NCBI GenBank assembly: GCA_016935315.1
Contig: JAFGRD010000039.1
Location: 124,001-188,000 of the forward strand
Reading direction: 5' to 3'
Length of the DNA stretch: 64,000 nucleotides
Origin: Pirellulales bacterium
GTDB taxonomy: Bacteria > Planctomycetota > Planctomycetia > Pirellulales > Thermoguttaceae
The notes under the pieces are model-generated. The model saw only the letters and a list, made by a program, of their open reading frames with translations, ran no database searches and was not told the origin of the DNA. This document shows, one piece after another, positions 36,055-44,399 of this stretch (positions are counted from its first letter, which is position 1; each line of letters starts with the position of its first letter). The translations under genes and the position numbers were made by a program.

Positions 36055-36168
36055 ATGGACTTGCACGATGCCGAGAACTACCGACTCTGCCGCCACCCTT
36101 CGGGAGGCCGGACAAGTCGGGTTCCCGTTAGTCGCCCTCGCGCATTGAGTGTGCAAGTGCCAATAGGA
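36055..36168. repeat. Palindromic MITE-like repeat A, copy 3 (reversed)
   Basis: On the minus strand this reads CTATTGGCACTTGCAC, then TCAATGCGCGAGGGCGACTA, then a degenerate central hairpin. Its opposite end also carries GGACTTGCAC, so the ends are inverted repeats. It begins directly at the stop codon of the dihydroorotate dehydrogenase-like gene and could form a hairpin at the end of the nifJ transcript. Confidence 0.6.
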
Positions 36169-36260
36169 CTCGCCAGAGAACGTGTTGGCGTGTTGGAAGA
36201 AGGAACGATCCGCTGTGGTAGCAGCGGGCTTGACTGCGGCTGGTTTGGGAGACGCTTGAC

Positions 36261-37331
36261 ATGCACAGGATCTGTTCTGCTCTGGCGTTTGTCGGTCTGG
36301 TCATGGGCCAGACGGCCTGGCTGACGGCTGAAGAGGCCGGCTCACCGGTGGTCTACGATGCGCCCGAGAGCTCGATCGTGCCCGCCTACCGTTACGTGGG
36401 CGAGGCGGCGGTCGGAAAGGTTGCCTTCTATAGCGAGTACGGCGCGCAGAACGACGAGCCGCGGCAGTATCGCGGCGATCGGGACTCCTGGCTGGACAAC
36501 CTGGAGGTGATCACCGAGTATTCGACCTTCTTCCCCATCACGTTGCGCAGCGCCGACGAGCCGGAGAAGTTCGAGTTAGCCGTCGAGCTTGCCCGGCGTG
36601 CCTACCGGAAGAAGCAGCTCCTCTCGTTCTCCGCCTATGGCACCGAGGGCGTCGACAAGCTCTCGCGCGTGCTGGATCGGCTCGAAACGCTGCCCGAGGG
36701 AAAGCACGTGATTCGCAACACGTTTGCGTGTATGCTGGGCGACGAGCCGTACCTGGCCGGCCGCTCGCCCGAGCAGGTTGAGCAGTTGATCGGCTGCTTC
36801 GACCGAAAGATTCAGTCGCGCTATCCGCACATCCAGTCGTGGATCAACTTCGCCGTTTCCACGCGGGATGTGCGCACGTGGGGCACGGGCGAGGACGGCC
36901 TGAAGCGGTTGCCCCAGGGGCTCGATATCGTTAGCATCGACTGGTACGCCTACCTGGGCAACGGTACGCATAACAACTGGGGCCACCGGGACTTTCGAGT
37001 GGTCGAGCGCCAGATTCTCGACACGGTGCTACCGACGTTTCTCGACGAGCAGACGCAGAGGCTGCAGCAGGCCATCGCGGCCGCCTACCAGCCAGGCGAG
37101 GAGCCAATGATGATCCTGCTCGGCACGTCGTCGTACGTCTGGGACATCACGCACCCGACCCCCGTCTCGGTGCAGGATGCGTACTTCGAGTACGTCAAGA
37201 AATCGCCTTGGGCGGGGCTGATGTGGTGGATCTTCGAGGACTTCAAGGACTGCATCGGCGGCCGGCACCACGAGATCATTCGCAGCCACCAGCGTCACGG
37301 GCAGCGGATCCGGGCCGAGGGGCTCTACTGA
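36261..37331 (+). CDS. Secreted protein of unknown function, possible glycosidase fold
   Basis: A 356-residue protein with a signal peptide (1-24, ending W-L-T-A-E-E). I do not recognise the family. The pattern is alpha/beta with segments such as L-D-I-V-S-I-D-W-Y-A-Y and W-A-G-L-M-W-W-I-F-E-D-F, which resemble late strands of TIM-barrel glycoside hydrolases. Conserved acids cannot be assigned. GGGAG lies about 9 bases upstream of the ATG. It is preceded by repeat A and followed by the convergent tRNA-Asp terminator. Confidence 0.65.
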   Translation: MHRICSALAFVGLVMGQTAWLTAEEAGSPVVYDAPESSIVPAYRYVGEAAVGKVAFYSEYGAQNDEPRQYRGDRDSWLDNLEVITEYSTFFPITLRSADEPEKFELAVELARRAYRKKQLLSFSAYGTEGVDKLSRVLDRLETLPEGKHVIRNTFACMLGDEPYLAGRSPEQVEQLIGCFDRKIQSRYPHIQSWINFAVSTRDVRTWGTGEDGLKRLPQGLDIVSIDWYAYLGNGTHNNWGHRDFRVVERQILDTVLPTFLDEQTQRLQQAIAAAYQPGEEPMMILLGTSSYVWDITHPTPVSVQDAYFEYVKKSPWAGLMWWIFEDFKDCIGGRHHEIIRSHQRHGQRIRAEGLY

Positions 37332-37357
37332 ATGTCGCCGCAAGTGCTTGCGTGCTC

Positions 37358-37395
37358 AAAAGAAAAGACCCGCTGACAACGGCTGTCAGAGGGTC
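37358..37395 (-). terminator. Rho-independent terminator of tRNA-Asp
   Basis: On the minus strand GACCCTCTGACAGC pairs with the TGTCAGCGGGTC arm (plus-strand stem 37367-37395, 11 pairs with one internal mismatch). It is followed by TTTTCTTTT. It begins 8 bases past the tRNA-Asp 3' end. Confidence 0.85.
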
Positions 37396-37402
37396 TTCGA
37401 AG

Positions 37403-37476
<74 letters not shown>

Positions 37477-37687
37477 GAACCGGAAAACGCCGAATTATAC
37501 CTCTTTTTGATCGGCCTGCAAGGGTGTCGCGGTGGATTCTTTTCGCGGCATTTCCGCCACCATTTCCGGTTGCGGCTGCGCCGTCCTGCAAGGGGGCGCG
37601 AGCGCCTCTGCGGGGGAGCAAATCGTAACGTATAGTTCAAGTGATAAGCACAGTGGGCAAACCGTGTGTGCCGCAAGGGAATCGGTC

Positions 37688-37822
37688 ATGACCCGACTCT
37701 TTCATGACATGATGAGGTATCTCGATCGCATGGGCACCCAGGAATGGGCCCTGGCACTGATCGCCGCGATTGTCTTGGGTGTCTTCTGCCTGCGCGGATT
37801 CGGGTCTAGGTCGCAGTACTGA
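37688..37822 (+). CDS. Small single-pass membrane protein (44 residues)
   Basis: The reading frame starts M-T-R-L-F-H-D-M-M-R-Y and has one hydrophobic segment (about residues 20-35, A-L-A-L-I-A-A-I-V-L-G-V-F), ending R-G-F-G-S-R-S-Q-Y. Codon third positions are G/C-rich like neighbouring genes. AGGGA lies about 8 bases upstream of the ATG. It lies between the tRNA-Asp promoter side and the WaaP-like kinase gene, which is convergent. The function is unknown. Confidence 0.6.
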   Translation: MTRLFHDMMRYLDRMGTQEWALALIAAIVLGVFCLRGFGSRSQY

Positions 37823-37861
37823 GAACGGATTCGACCGGTTCCCTCCCGGACGGCAGTCCGG

Positions 37862-38728
37862 TCACAATACGCGTTGCCCGCGACGACGCTTGCGTCTCAC
37901 GATGCGGTCGGCCCGCAGCGCCACGTCGCGCCACAGCCGCTTCCAATCAACCGCTGCCGATGGCAACTCGGCCATGTAGGCCCTCAGGAATCGACGGCAG
38001 ATGCTTGGCGTGATCCAGCGGTGGGCGTCAAGGCCGGCCGCCAACCGGGCCAGATTGGCCACCCTGCGGGAAGAACTCATGTGGCCGACGATCCGCAGGC
38101 CGTCCAGGTCGACCAGATACGTCGTCGTGCGGCCGGAGGCTTTGCCGCTCTCCATCTGCCCGACGAGCAGATTGGCCGCTTTGAGGTCCCGGTGGGCAAT
38201 CTGCCGGGCGTGCATCGCTCCGATCAGGTGTCCCAGGCTGTCGGCGCACAAGGCGGCAGATCGCAGACGCTCGGGAATCGGTCGCTCGGCCAGGCGCCAG
38301 CCGAACAGGTGCAAGTTTTCGGTGCCCTCGATCCACTGCGTGACGAGGTAGCTGGTGCCCGGCGCACGGAATCGGCCGGGCTCCCAAGCCGCCAACGGCC
38401 GGGCCGTGGCGATCTGCCGCTGAAGCAACTTTCGACCCAAGAGCCAGGCACGCCGAGCGCGGCTGCGGCGGAACAACGCACAAAAGGCCTTCCAGCGGTT
38501 CCGCGGGCGGTAGCGCTTGCACACCACGTGGACCCATTGGCCCGCCACCGGCAATTCCGCCTCGACCATGAGGCTCTCGTGGTCGATTTTGACCGGGCGG
38601 TCGAGGTTCTGCCAGAGGAGCCGATCCGGGTGATTCACCAGCCCACGCAGGACGTTCTCGGGCAGTTCCCCCGCACACAAGCCGCGGCCGCAACGGGTGC
38701 GCAGTTGCCTGAAACCCTGGTTGCTCAT
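37862..38728 (-). CDS. WaaP/Kdo-type lipopolysaccharide kinase family protein
   Basis: A 288-residue protein-kinase-like fold. Lys71 lies in H-V-V-C-K-R-Y, as in the beta-3 lysine of WaaP and KdkA proteins. The catalytic loop H-R-D-L-K-A-A-N-L-L is at 179-188, and V-D-L-D-G at 206-210 replaces DFG. The family phosphorylates sugars of the lipopolysaccharide core at the inner face of the inner membrane. No other lipopolysaccharide genes are in the window. The ATG has AGGCGG just upstream, closer than usual. Confidence 0.82.
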   Translation of the reverse strand: MSNQGFRQLRTRCGRGLCAGELPENVLRGLVNHPDRLLWQNLDRPVKIDHESLMVEAELPVAGQWVHVVCKRYRPRNRWKAFCALFRRSRARRAWLLGRKLLQRQIATARPLAAWEPGRFRAPGTSYLVTQWIEGTENLHLFGWRLAERPIPERLRSAALCADSLGHLIGAMHARQIAHRDLKAANLLVGQMESGKASGRTTTYLVDLDGLRIVGHMSSSRRVANLARLAAGLDAHRWITPSICRRFLRAYMAELPSAAVDWKRLWRDVALRADRIVRRKRRRGQRVL

Positions 38729-39144
38729 CCGCCTGTACCATGGAGCCGGCCGCCGGCGGCCGCTGAGGAAGGTGGCCGTCGCTTCGCGGGCCCTATCGGT
38801 CTTGGGGGCATCATAGAAAAAAGCGGGCCACGGCGCAAGTGAGAAATCTCAAAACCGCGACCAGCGACACGGTAGCTGAAGTCGCAAGATTTCAGATTGG
38901 GGCCTTCGGGTGCCAGAGCTCGCCCCGTCCTGGCGGGGGTTCGGGCCGCTCGTCGCGATAAGCGAGTATCCCCACGGCTTGTCGCTCGTGGCGCTATTGC
39001 CGCGGCGGGTCTCGCAGTACGCGTCCTGGACAATCATTTGACACGAAGGCTATAATTCGACAACCTCGTGGTGTCCCGCCCCGCGACCCCACCGTGTTCT
39101 TCCGCCCGTTTCTCCCTTTGAGGTCCAAGAGAAAGGACGATCCC
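38729..39144. other. Divergent intergenic region with repeat B
   Basis: This 416-base stretch lies between the WaaP-like kinase start (minus) and the propeller protein start (plus). It holds the repeat B hairpin at 38876-38895 but no convincing gene. The plus-strand frame of the next gene remains open to 39094, without a signal-peptide start there. Confidence 0.5.
38876..38895. repeat. Repeat B hairpin, copy 1 (GCAA loop)
   Basis: CTGAAGTC and GATTTCAG form an 8-bp stem, counting one G-U, closed by a GCAA tetraloop. The core and its flanks GGTAGCTGAA and TTCAGATT are shared with 51900-51919. The GCAA loop belongs to the GNRA class that stabilises RNA hairpins. Confidence 0.6.
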
Positions 39145-40419
39145 GTGAAGAAGACCACTCTCTGCGCCCCTTTGGCGGTTGCCGTCGTGTCCATCGTGGT
39201 TGGCGTCGGAGCCGACTGGCTACGATTCCGTGGACCGGCCGGCAACGGCGTCGCCGACGACACCGGCCTGCCGGTTACCTGGAGCGCCACCGAGCATGTC
39301 GTCTGGAAAACCGCTATGCCGGGTTCTGGCGCTTCGAGCCCGATCACGCTTGGCGACAGGGTATTCCTAACCTGCTACAGCGGTTACGGGCTGGATCCCG
39401 ACGAGCCGGGCGAACAGGAGAACTTGCTGCACCACGTCACGTGCATCGATCGCGCCACCGGCAAGATCGTCTGGGACAAGCGCAGCAAGGCCAGGCTGCC
39501 GGAGACGGAATACGACGCAGAGAGATTCCTCCAGCTGCACGGCTACGCCTCGAGCACGCCGGCCACCGACGGCCAGAACGTGTATGCCTTCTTCGGCCGT
39601 TCGGGCGTCTGGGCCTACAGCATCGACGGGGACTTGCTCTGGCGGGTCAGCGTGGGCAGCGGCACCCACGGTTGGGGTTCCGCGAATTCGCCGGTTCTCG
39701 CAGGCGATCTGGTGATCGTCAACGCCAGCGTCGAAAGCAATGCGGTGGTGGCGCTGGAGAAGGCCACCGGAAAGGAAGTCTGGCGGGCCGAAGGAGTCGA
39801 GAAATCCTGGAGCACACCCGTGCTGGTCGAGTTGCCCAACGGCAGCCGGGAGCTTGTCGTCAGCATGTTGAACTACGTCCGGGGCTACGATCCGGCCACG
39901 GGCGAGCAGCTTTGGCAGTGTGCCGGCGTGAGAGACTACGTCTGTCCGATGGTGGTCGCCGCCGACGGAATCGTCTACGTCAGCGGGGGCCGCTCGGTCC
40001 AGACCGTGGCCGTTCGGGCCGGAGGGCGGGGCGACGTGACCGAGACGCATCGGCTTTGGGAAGTCAGGAAGGGTACCAAAGTGCCTTCGCCGCTGGTGCA
40101 CGAAGGACTCCTCTATTGGGTCGACAATGGCGGGGTCGCCTGTTGCTTCGACGCCGCGTCGGGAGAATCGATTTACCGCGAGCGGCTCGATCTCAGCGGC
40201 GGCGGCGATAAGGTCTACTCCTCGGTGGTGCTTGCCGACGGAAAGCTCTACGCCGTCAGCCGGAAAGGTGAAGCGGTGGTCCTGGCCGCCGGACGGGAGT
40301 TCAAGGTGCTGGCCAAGAATGATCTTGGAGACGACAGCATTTTTAATGCCACTCCCGTGGTAAACAACGGTCAGCTGCTGTTACGCAGCGATCGGTTCCT
40401 GTATTGCCTCGGCAACTAG
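39145..40419 (+). CDS. Secreted PQQ-like beta-propeller protein
   Basis: A 424-residue protein. A GTG start with GAAAGGA about 7 bases upstream begins a signal peptide (M-K-K-T-T-L-C-A-P-L-A). The body has repeated PQQ-like blades: F-R-G-P-A-G-N-G near residue 30, A-T-G-K-I-V-W, L-L-W-R-V, A-T-G-K-E-V-W and A-T-G-E-Q-L-W. Such secreted propellers are abundant in planctomycetes and are mostly structural or of unknown function. No residues for a PQQ-dependent dehydrogenase are evident. Confidence 0.82.
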   Translation: MKKTTLCAPLAVAVVSIVVGVGADWLRFRGPAGNGVADDTGLPVTWSATEHVVWKTAMPGSGASSPITLGDRVFLTCYSGYGLDPDEPGEQENLLHHVTCIDRATGKIVWDKRSKARLPETEYDAERFLQLHGYASSTPATDGQNVYAFFGRSGVWAYSIDGDLLWRVSVGSGTHGWGSANSPVLAGDLVIVNASVESNAVVALEKATGKEVWRAEGVEKSWSTPVLVELPNGSRELVVSMLNYVRGYDPATGEQLWQCAGVRDYVCPMVVAADGIVYVSGGRSVQTVAVRAGGRGDVTETHRLWEVRKGTKVPSPLVHEGLLYWVDNGGVACCFDAASGESIYRERLDLSGGGDKVYSSVVLADGKLYAVSRKGEAVVLAAGREFKVLAKNDLGDDSIFNATPVVNNGQLLLRSDRFLYCLGN

Positions 40420-40478
40420 CTAAGCGGTCCGGTCTCGACAGACGTTGACGCAATCGCGCCGGAACCCTAGCATTCTGT

Positions 40479-40581
40479 TATTGACGTCTGCACAGTCGAT
40501 GTGCGAGGGCGACCAACGGGAGCCCGATTTTGCCGGCCTCCCGTTGGTCGGCCTTGCCCATTCGCAATCCAGACGTCAACA
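40479..40581. repeat. Palindromic MITE-like repeat A, copy 2
   Basis: A 103-bp element between TATTGACGTCTG and CAGACGTCAACA, which are inverted repeats at 11 of 12 positions. The centre is a perfect 13-bp stem, CGACCAACGGGAG at 40510-40522 and CTCCCGTTGGTCG at 40538-40550. The whole element is nearly a palindrome. It lies 60 bases past the propeller gene stop and 47 bases before the 107-residue protein. No target-site duplication is obvious. Confidence 0.72.
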
Positions 40582-40627
40582 GTGCCCTGCCAATTCTACC
40601 CCAGTCCTCCAGAGGGAGAAGGTATTC

Positions 40628-40951
40628 ATGCCCCTGTTCGAGATCGAAACGGATGCCCACATCATCATTACCTGGGCTGATGATGAACGGGCCGCTACGG
40701 AGGTGGTCCGGGAGAGCTATCCTGGGGAGTCGGCGACTCGCATCACGCGACGCCCCCGCGACAGTTGGGTCATCTCCAAATCGGCTCTGGGCATTACGGG
40801 CGCTCTCGATCCGTGCTCCACGGCCCGCGATTGCCTGGCCAAGGCGGCCGGCGACAAGGTCCACGCCATTCGCCTCTATATGCAGCAGACCGGCGCCGAT
40901 CTGGAACGCTCTCGCAAGGTGATCGAGTCGAATATGGTCGTGGGCTGGTAG
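40628..40951 (+). CDS. Small protein of unknown function (107 residues)
   Basis: A cytoplasmic-looking alpha/beta protein with no signal or membrane segment. GAGGGAGAAGG lies about 5 bases upstream of the ATG. It has two cysteines spaced C-S-T-A-R-D-C and a conserved-looking end, V-I-E-S-N-M-V-V-G-W. I do not recognise a domain. The gene precedes hisA by 116 bases in the same orientation. The composition matches its neighbours, so it is probably a real gene of the lineage. Confidence 0.6.
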   Translation: MPLFEIETDAHIIITWADDERAATEVVRESYPGESATRITRRPRDSWVISKSALGITGALDPCSTARDCLAKAAGDKVHAIRLYMQQTGADLERSRKVIESNMVVGW

Positions 40952-41067
40952 CCGCTTGGCTATCCTTCGCGGTTTGGTCCCCCCGACGCGGCTTGTCAGC
41001 GGTGGGGCCGTCTGGCATACTACGTGTTTTGTCACTGCGCCCGGCAACGGGCAGGAGCATACAGCGC

Positions 41068-41787
41068 GTGGAAATCTGGCCGGCAATCGACTTGCGAGGG
41101 GGTCGTTGTGTGCGCCTCCAGCAGGGGGACTACGATCGCGAAACCGTCTTCGGCGAGGATCCTGTCGCAATGGCCCTACATTGGGTCGAACAGGGGGCCA
41201 GGCGATTTCATCTGGTCGATCTGGACGGGGCCCGCGAAGGCCGGCCGGGCAATCTCGATAGTGTCCAGGCGATTGTGAAGGCGTCGGGTGTCCCTTGCGA
41301 GTTGGGTGGAGGGATACGCAACCAGCAGACGATCGGCGAGCTGCTCGATTTGGGCGTGTCTCGCTTGGTGATCGGCACGCTGGCGATCCGCCGGCCGGAC
41401 TGGTTTCGCCAAATGTGCCGCCGGTTTCCTGGCAAGCTGGTCTTGGGCATCGACGCCAGGGACGGTCGTGTGGCGACCGAGGGCTGGCTGGAGACCAGCG
41501 ATGTGGAGGCGACCGAGCTGGCCAAGGAGTATGCCGGCCAGCCCGTGGCTGCGGTGATCTACACGGACATCGCCACCGACGGGATGATGGCGGGGCCGAA
41601 TCTTGCTGCGATGGCCGAAATGCGGGCGGCGATCGATCTGCCGGTCGTCGCTTCCGGCGGGGTAACCTCCGCCGAAGACGTCACCCGGCTGGCCGCTGTG
41701 CCGATGGACGGCTGCATTATCGGGCGGGCACTCTACGAAGGAACATTGACGTTGCCCGAGGCCATGGCAGCCTCCGGCGAACGATAG
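41068..41787 (+). CDS. hisA: Phosphoribosylformimino-AICAR-ribotide isomerase HisA
   Basis: A 239-residue TIM barrel of the histidine pathway that carries out the Amadori rearrangement of ProFAR. Catalytic Asp8 in A-I-D-L-R-G-G and Asp129 in G-I-D-A-R-D-G are present, as are the two phosphate sites near C-E-L-G-G-G-I-R (78-84) and V-A-S-G-G-V. It starts at GTG with GGAG upstream; family alignment requires this start. No other his gene is adjacent. The EF-G paralogue follows 48 bases later. Confidence 0.95.
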   Translation: MEIWPAIDLRGGRCVRLQQGDYDRETVFGEDPVAMALHWVEQGARRFHLVDLDGAREGRPGNLDSVQAIVKASGVPCELGGGIRNQQTIGELLDLGVSRLVIGTLAIRRPDWFRQMCRRFPGKLVLGIDARDGRVATEGWLETSDVEATELAKEYAGQPVAAVIYTDIATDGMMAGPNLAAMAEMRAAIDLPVVASGGVTSAEDVTRLAAVPMDGCIIGRALYEGTLTLPEAMAASGER

Positions 41788-41835
41788 CTGCCGCTGGCGG
41801 CTTGACAGACGACCTGATTTCAAAGGAAACAAGTG

Positions 41836-43935
41836 ATGGCAAAGCACAAAGTCCAGGACCTTCGCAACATTGCCTTTTGTGGACACGGCTCGGCCGGCAA
41901 GACCACGCTGGTCGACAAGCTCTTGACCTTCACGGGCACACTGAAGCGTCAGGCAAGCGTCGACGACGGTACCAGCATCTGCGACTTCGACGACGAGGAG
42001 AAGCAGCACCAATACTCGATCGAAGCGACACTGGTCCACTTCGACCACGCGGGCAAGCACTTTCAGGTGATCGATACGCCGGGCTACCCCGACTTCATCG
42101 GCCAGACGATCGGCGCCATGCGGGGCGTGGACACGGTGGCGATCGTGATCAACGCCCAGGCGGGCATCGAAGTGAACACCCGGCGCGTGTTTGCCGAGGC
42201 GGCGAAGGCCGGCCTGGGACGAATGGTCGTGATCAACAAGATGGACTCCGACAACATCGATTTCCCCGCTCTGCTTGAGAGCATCCAGGAGGTCTTTGGA
42301 AAGGCCTGCGTGCTGCTGAACGTTCCCCTGGGCCAGGGCGCCGACTTCCGTGGCGTGGCCGGCACCTTGAAGGTGCCCGACGAGGCCAGCGGTGCCCTGA
42401 TTGATCCGGCCGAGATCAGCGAATCCCTGCTCGAGTCGATCATCGAGGTCGACGAAGACGTCATGGAACGCTACTTCGAGGGGACCATGCCCAGCGACGA
42501 GGAGCTTTCGCGGCTGATCGTCCGGGCGGTGGCCGAGGGCAGCGTGATTCCGGTGGTTTGCTGTTCCGGCAAGACCGAAGTGGGTGTTGCCGAGTTGCTC
42601 GACGCGATGGCCATGTGTGCCTTGCCTCCGGATGTGTTGCCGCGGTCGGCCAAGGACGCCGAGGGGAACGACGTGGAGTTGAAGACCGATCCGGCTGGCC
42701 CGCTGGTCGCCCAGGTCTTCAAGACCCGCATCGACCCCTTCGTGCAGAAGCTGACTTTCATTCGCGTCTTTTCCGGCACGCTGCACAAAGACACCACGGT
42801 GCCGGTCGTCGGGCTGCGCAAGGGGCAGAAGCTGGGACTGTTGATGAAAGTGCAGGCCAGCGAGACCACGCCGGTCGACGAGGCCGTCCCGGGCGATCTC
42901 GTGGCCGTCGTCAAAATGGAAGAGCTGCACACCGGCAACACGCTGGGGGAACTCAGCATGCCGCCGATCGCGTTTCCCACGCCGATGGTCGGCCTGGCCG
43001 TCACGCCGAAGAGCCGCAGCGACCAGACCAAGCTCTCCGGTTCACTGCAGAAAATCGTCGACGAAGACTCCACGTTCCGCCGCGAACTCGACTCGCAAAC
43101 CAAGGAAACCGTCGTCACCGGCATGAGCGAACTGCATCTGCAGATTGTCCAGGAACGGCTGAAGCGCCGCGACAAGGTCGAGGTCGACACGAAACTGCCG
43201 AAGATCCCCTACCGCGAGACGATCCAAGCCAACGCCGAGGGCAGCTATCGCCACAGGAAGCAATCCGGCGGCAGCGGGCAGTTCGCCGAGGTCCATATCC
43301 GCATGTTCCCTCTGCCCAAGGGAACGAACGTCGAGGAGTACGCCACCAAGGCAAGATTCCCCTCGCTCAAAGAACCCCATTACGACGAGAAGAACAATTT
43401 CCTCTGGCTTGATTCGGTCGTCGGCGGCTCTATCCCGAGCAACTTCATGCCGGCCGTGGAAAAAGGCTTCAAAGACCGAATGGAACGGGGCGTCGTGGCC
43501 GGCTACCGCGTTCAGGACGTTTGTGTCGAGGTGCACTTCGGCAAGGACCACCCGGTCGACAGCAATGAGCAAGCGTTCAAGACGGCCGCGTCGATGGTCT
43601 TCCGCAACGTGTTTCAACAGGCCCGGCCGTCGCTGCTGGAGCCGATTGTGAAGCTCGAAGTCACCGTGCCCGCCGCCAACGTGGGCGACATCAACAGCGA
43701 TATGTCGGGCCGTCGCGGCCGCGTGCTCGGGATGGATTCCGCTGGAGGCGGGATGCAGACGGTTACCGCCGAAGTGCCGCTGGCCGAAGTGACCACCTAC
43801 GCCCGAAGCCTCTCCAGCATCACCGGCGGCCAGGGCAGCTACACGATCGAATTCAGCCACTACGACGTGGTGCCCGGCAACGTCCAGCAGGAGATCATCG
43901 CCAAGGCGGCCATGAAAGAGGAGGAAGAGGACTAG
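41836..43935 (+). CDS. Elongation factor G paralogue (EF-G2 type)
   Basis: A 699-residue translational GTPase. The P loop is G-H-G-S-A-G-K-T (16-23). G3 reads D-T-P-G-Y-P-D-F with Tyr84 where canonical EF-G has the catalytic histidine. G4 is N-K-M-D. Switch I lacks the R-G-I-T-I motif (E-E-K-Q-H-Q-Y-S-I-E-A-T). Domains II-V follow, ending in an acidic E-E-E-E-D tail. These features fit EF-G2 paralogues, not the housekeeping factor. Its role may be ribosome recycling, stress or regulation. ATG at 41836 is preferred to GTG at 41833; AAAGGAAA lies upstream. Confidence 0.9.
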   Translation: MAKHKVQDLRNIAFCGHGSAGKTTLVDKLLTFTGTLKRQASVDDGTSICDFDDEEKQHQYSIEATLVHFDHAGKHFQVIDTPGYPDFIGQTIGAMRGVDTVAIVINAQAGIEVNTRRVFAEAAKAGLGRMVVINKMDSDNIDFPALLESIQEVFGKACVLLNVPLGQGADFRGVAGTLKVPDEASGALIDPAEISESLLESIIEVDEDVMERYFEGTMPSDEELSRLIVRAVAEGSVIPVVCCSGKTEVGVAELLDAMAMCALPPDVLPRSAKDAEGNDVELKTDPAGPLVAQVFKTRIDPFVQKLTFIRVFSGTLHKDTTVPVVGLRKGQKLGLLMKVQASETTPVDEAVPGDLVAVVKMEELHTGNTLGELSMPPIAFPTPMVGLAVTPKSRSDQTKLSGSLQKIVDEDSTFRRELDSQTKETVVTGMSELHLQIVQERLKRRDKVEVDTKLPKIPYRETIQANAEGSYRHRKQSGGSGQFAEVHIRMFPLPKGTNVEEYATKARFPSLKEPHYDEKNNFLWLDSVVGGSIPSNFMPAVEKGFKDRMERGVVAGYRVQDVCVEVHFGKDHPVDSNEQAFKTAASMVFRNVFQQARPSLLEPIVKLEVTVPAANVGDINSDMSGRRGRVLGMDSAGGGMQTVTAEVPLAEVTTYARSLSSITGGQGSYTIEFSHYDVVPGNVQQEIIAKAAMKEEEED

Positions 43936-44399
43936 TGCCTCTCGCGCCCGAATCGGGCTCGCCCGCTTGCCTGCCTTTCTTGCGTTTTCCGATGACCGCA
44001 GGTTCCTCGCGGAACACTGGCCAGACGGCCAGGCTTCCGCTGAAACAGCCAGGTTGAGAACAGCCGGAAGACGGAAGTTGCATTCCACAAAGGGTTTGAG
44101 GAGAATGGAAAACTCCCGCCCGGCGCTATCGCGCCGGGGATCGGACAGGGCCAACGCGGGCTCATAGCCTGGTGCAGCATCCAGCCACGGCCGAGCGGGG
44201 GGGAAACCGCGGCAAGTCGGCGGCCACGACCTACATTTACAGCGGGTCAGCCCGAGCGTCGGCCCTGGGCGGAAAGCCCGGTGTCGCGCTGCGCCCCATT
44301 CATGTGGCATGCCGCCACGCTGCCGAGACCTCCGGTCGTCGAGTGGGGCAGAATGCCGGCCCCTGAATCGCACCTGCTACGGACAGACCGAACATCGCC
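43936..44399. other. Intergenic region between EF-G2 and efflux genes
   Basis: This 464-base stretch has no convincing gene. It holds a GCCC/GGGC mini-hairpin at 43950-43962 and a perfect 8-bp hairpin at 44119-44138 (CCCGGCGC, loop TATC, GCGCCGGG), neither with a T tract. Several G-rich and GAAA motifs look RNA-like, but I could not fit a known RNA family. Confidence 0.45.
44119..44138. repeat. Perfect 8-bp inverted repeat
   Basis: CCCGGCGC and GCGCCGGG with a 4-base TATC loop, 184 bases past the EF-G2 stop. It could be part of a leader RNA or an intrinsic terminator without a T tract. Confidence 0.5.

Noticed and set aside
41176-42930. A 584-codon minus-strand frame across hisA and EF-G2
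   Set aside because: It crosses two strongly supported plus-strand genes. No motif supports it.
43936-44399. A possible structured RNA (riboswitch or RNase P-like) in the gap after EF-G2
   Set aside because: Several G-rich and GAAA motifs tempted me, but no conserved core of RNase P, tmRNA or cobalamin riboswitch could be matched on either strand.
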